The position numbers were made by a program, and so were the translations under genes. This document shows, piece by piece, positions 49,144 through 50,391 of a DNA stretch of 50,391 nt. Each line of letters starts with the position of its first letter. The first letter of the stretch is position 1. Source of the stretch: Candidatus Geocrenenecus sp. JGI 0000106-J15 (GTDB lineage Archaea; Thermoproteota; Nitrososphaeria_A; Caldarchaeales; Wolframiiraptoraceae); NCBI GenBank assembly GCA_000405685.1, contig ASPF01000017.1, positions 1 through 50,391 of the forward strand, given 5' to 3'. The notes under the pieces are model-generated. The model was not told the DNA's origin. It saw only the letters and a list, made by a program, of their open reading frames with translations, and searched no databases.

Positions 49144-49449
49144 ATGAATAGGAGGTTTTGGGTGAAAGTTCATCATTCTAGAACTGGTGAAGTAGTTGTA
49201 GCTATATGTGATGAAGATCTTCTAGGAAGAAGCTTGAAGACTCTTACAGGAGTCTCAGTTGAAGTAAGTAGAGCATTTTATGGAGGAGTACTAATTAGAG
49301 AAGAAGAACTACAGAACTATCTTAAGCAAGGAACAATAATCAATCTTCTAGGAGAGTACATAGTAGATTATGCTTTAAACCACGGCATGATCGTGGAGAA
49401 GGCGGTCATGAAGATAGATGGAGTGCCTCATGTCCAGATATATGTCTAG
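49144..49449 (+). CDS. DUF424 protein
   Basis: A 101-residue archaeal protein of the DUF424 family: FWVKVHHSRTGEVVVAICDEDLLG at the N-terminus, followed by VSRAFYGGVLI and NLLGEYIVDYALNHGMI near residues 70-86. DUF424 is near-universal in archaea and probably tied to translation, but its function is not established. I take ATG 49144 rather than the TTG one codon earlier; the GAGGAG at 49129-49134 spaces well with it. Confidence 0.85.
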   Translation: MNRRFWVKVHHSRTGEVVVAICDEDLLGRSLKTLTGVSVEVSRAFYGGVLIREEELQNYLKQGTIINLLGEYIVDYALNHGMIVEKAVMKIDGVPHVQIYV

Positions 49450-49534
49450 AATCAATTTCCCAATTAAATTATTTTAGCTGAGAGCCTCTAGGTTAAGAAT
49501 CTAAAAATGTTTTTCTACAAATTATATGAGCATA

Positions 49535-50233
49535 CTATATTTTTAAAGCTGTTGAAAGAGTCATAAGCTCTGGACCTGTTGTTCTAGCTCCAACTATTGC
49601 ACCTTTACTATTAGCTATTATCCCACTTCTAACGAATGGTATCCCATCATTAACTGTTCCAGGAGTGAATTCTACTTTAAAAAATTCTGAAAGTTTTTCT
49701 TCTTCTTCCCTAGACGCCTGTACATGTATAATGCCCCCATTGTTTGTTACTACTGCTATTGAGCCAACATATGGTCTATTAGCTATCGTACCCTGAGTTA
49801 CCTCAACCCCAAGTGTGTCTTGGATCAATTTTACTTCATATTTATTAAAATAGCTGCTGACTAGGGCTGCTTTATCATTTACAAGTATAAGGTTTCCAGT
49901 AGCAGTATACCTGCTCTCCAGCACGAGGATGTTTAAGTCTTTGATAGAATTTCTAATCTTCTCTAATTCTTCATCTAGAACCATACATGATATTACTATT
50001 CCATTACTATTCCCTACTACTAGAGGACCTATTAGAAAAGAACCTGCAATAGTTGTCTTTATAACATCTATTTCCAACACTTTCTCTATGAGCTTCTGAT
50101 GTCTAGGTTTTATCTGAGGTGGAACAATACATATCTTATCTGTGGCAGTAGCGAATAACCCTACTTCAACTGTCCCAAAAAATTCTTCAACATAAATTCC
50201 CCGACCGACTAGTTCTTGCCTTCCTGCCCTCAT
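49535..50233 (-). CDS. eif6: Translation initiation factor aIF6
   Basis: A 232-residue aIF6 with the five-fold pentein repeat: repeating blocks such as VGLFATATDKICIVP, GPLVVGNSNGIVI, GNLILVNDKAALVS, VGSIAVVTNNGGIIH and RSGIIANSKGAIVGA. It binds the large ribosomal subunit and prevents joining with the small subunit. A partial gene ends 13 nt upstream on the same strand; in many archaea aIF6 is next to ribosomal protein genes, but that partial sequence was not recognised as one. Confidence 0.94.
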   Translation of the reverse strand: MRAGRQELVGRGIYVEEFFGTVEVGLFATATDKICIVPPQIKPRHQKLIEKVLEIDVIKTTIAGSFLIGPLVVGNSNGIVISCMVLDEELEKIRNSIKDLNILVLESRYTATGNLILVNDKAALVSSYFNKYEVKLIQDTLGVEVTQGTIANRPYVGSIAVVTNNGGIIHVQASREEEEKLSEFFKVEFTPGTVNDGIPFVRSGIIANSKGAIVGARTTGPELMTLSTALKI

Positions 50234-50246
50234 CTCTTACCAGACC

Positions 50247-50391
50247 TTAGAGCTCGATCTGATACAGTGTAGAGATGTATGTTCTAGAGATCCCGTCTAC
50301 ATCCTCAATCTTTAACCCTAAATCTAGCAATGCATTTACAGATTCTATAGCTCTCTTAGCTGCATAATAGTCTGGAGTCATCTCAGAAGCT
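50247..50391 (-). CDS. Partial gene upstream of aIF6, cut by the window edge
   Basis: The minus strand is open from the window edge to TAA at 50247-50249, encoding at least 48 residues, including DYYAAKRAIESVNALLDLGL and DVDGISRTYISTLYQIEL at the end. A Met occurs at about 50380, so a short self-contained protein is possible, but more likely this is the C-terminus of a longer gene. Spacing to aIF6 (13 nt) suggests one operon. The family was not recognised. Confidence 0.5.
   Translation of the reverse strand, partial: ASEMTPDYYAAKRAIESVNALLDLGLKIEDVDGISRTYISTLYQIEL

Overview
The window is archaeal DNA, most likely from a thermophilic member of the TACK group, probably a metagenome-derived or fragmentary assembly. 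Archaeal markers are a thermosome subunit, an archaeal histone, translation factor aIF6, deoxyhypusine synthase, archaeal-type adenylate kinase (AdkA), TrmI, a DUF424 protein, an A-type ATP synthase proteolipid and a TrmB-type regulator. The DNA is AT-rich by eye, Arg is mostly AGA/AGG, TTG and GTG starts are common, and several genes sit about 25-30 nt downstream of a TATA box with no leader. The lineage cannot be fixed further by reading.

Region 1 (1-16.7 kb) is a catabolic island. Divergent operons encode homologues of the FdrA/YlbE/YlbF (AllF/AllG/AllH) system: DUF2877 and DUF1116 on the minus strand, FdrA plus a 57-residue FdrA partner on the plus strand. With them come an isocitrate lyase/PEP mutase-family enzyme carrying a MoaD-like ubiquitin-fold tail and a separate MoaD-like gene cut by the left edge. 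Next are a four-gene molybdenum hydroxylase operon (CoxG-, L-, M-, S-type subunits, xanthine/aldehyde dehydrogenase-like and not CO dehydrogenase), a cyclase-family metal hydrolase, a TudS-like three-cysteine protein, and a complete BMP-type nucleoside ABC importer with a Tat-exported binding protein. The set fits uptake and oxidative breakdown of a nitrogen heterocycle (purine, pyrimidine or similar) ending in carbamoyl transfer. The substrate is inference. A 95-nt exact inverted repeat (1-95 and 3345-3439) links the two MoaD-like coding stretches and makes the fusion gene either a recent rearrangement or an assembly product.

Region 2 (16.7-17.9 kb) is a gene-poor stretch with decayed ORF fragments and tRNA-Glu(UUC).

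Region 3 (17.9-29.5 kb) holds a large surface protein of unknown function, a glycan or sugar-nucleotide group (DUF354, GPT-family phosphosugar transferase, Gfo/Idh/MocA dehydrogenase), a UbiA prenyltransferase paired with a radical SAM/SPASM enzyme, MtnA, VIT1/CCC1-like and DUF211 proteins, and an FTR1 iron permease divergent from a secreted Cys protein and a CcdA-like protein.

Region 4 (29.6-36.8 kb) holds a membrane-anchored metzincin protease, a copper chaperone with a YHS-type copper ATPase, tRNA-Ser(GCU), an isolated ATP synthase proteolipid gene, and a SagB-type nitroreductase overlapping a haem-type membrane protein.

Region 5 (36.9-50.4 kb) is informational and housekeeping: TrmI, AdkA, a zinc-ribbon coiled-coil protein, histone, thermosome with an inverted repeat around its TATA box, Nudix hydrolase, TrmB regulator, a UPF0182 protein next to a membrane-tethered Hsp20-like protein and a PspC protein, deoxyhypusine synthase, an XRE-type regulator, DUF424 and aIF6. 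No CRISPR array, insertion sequence, integrase or rRNA was seen.
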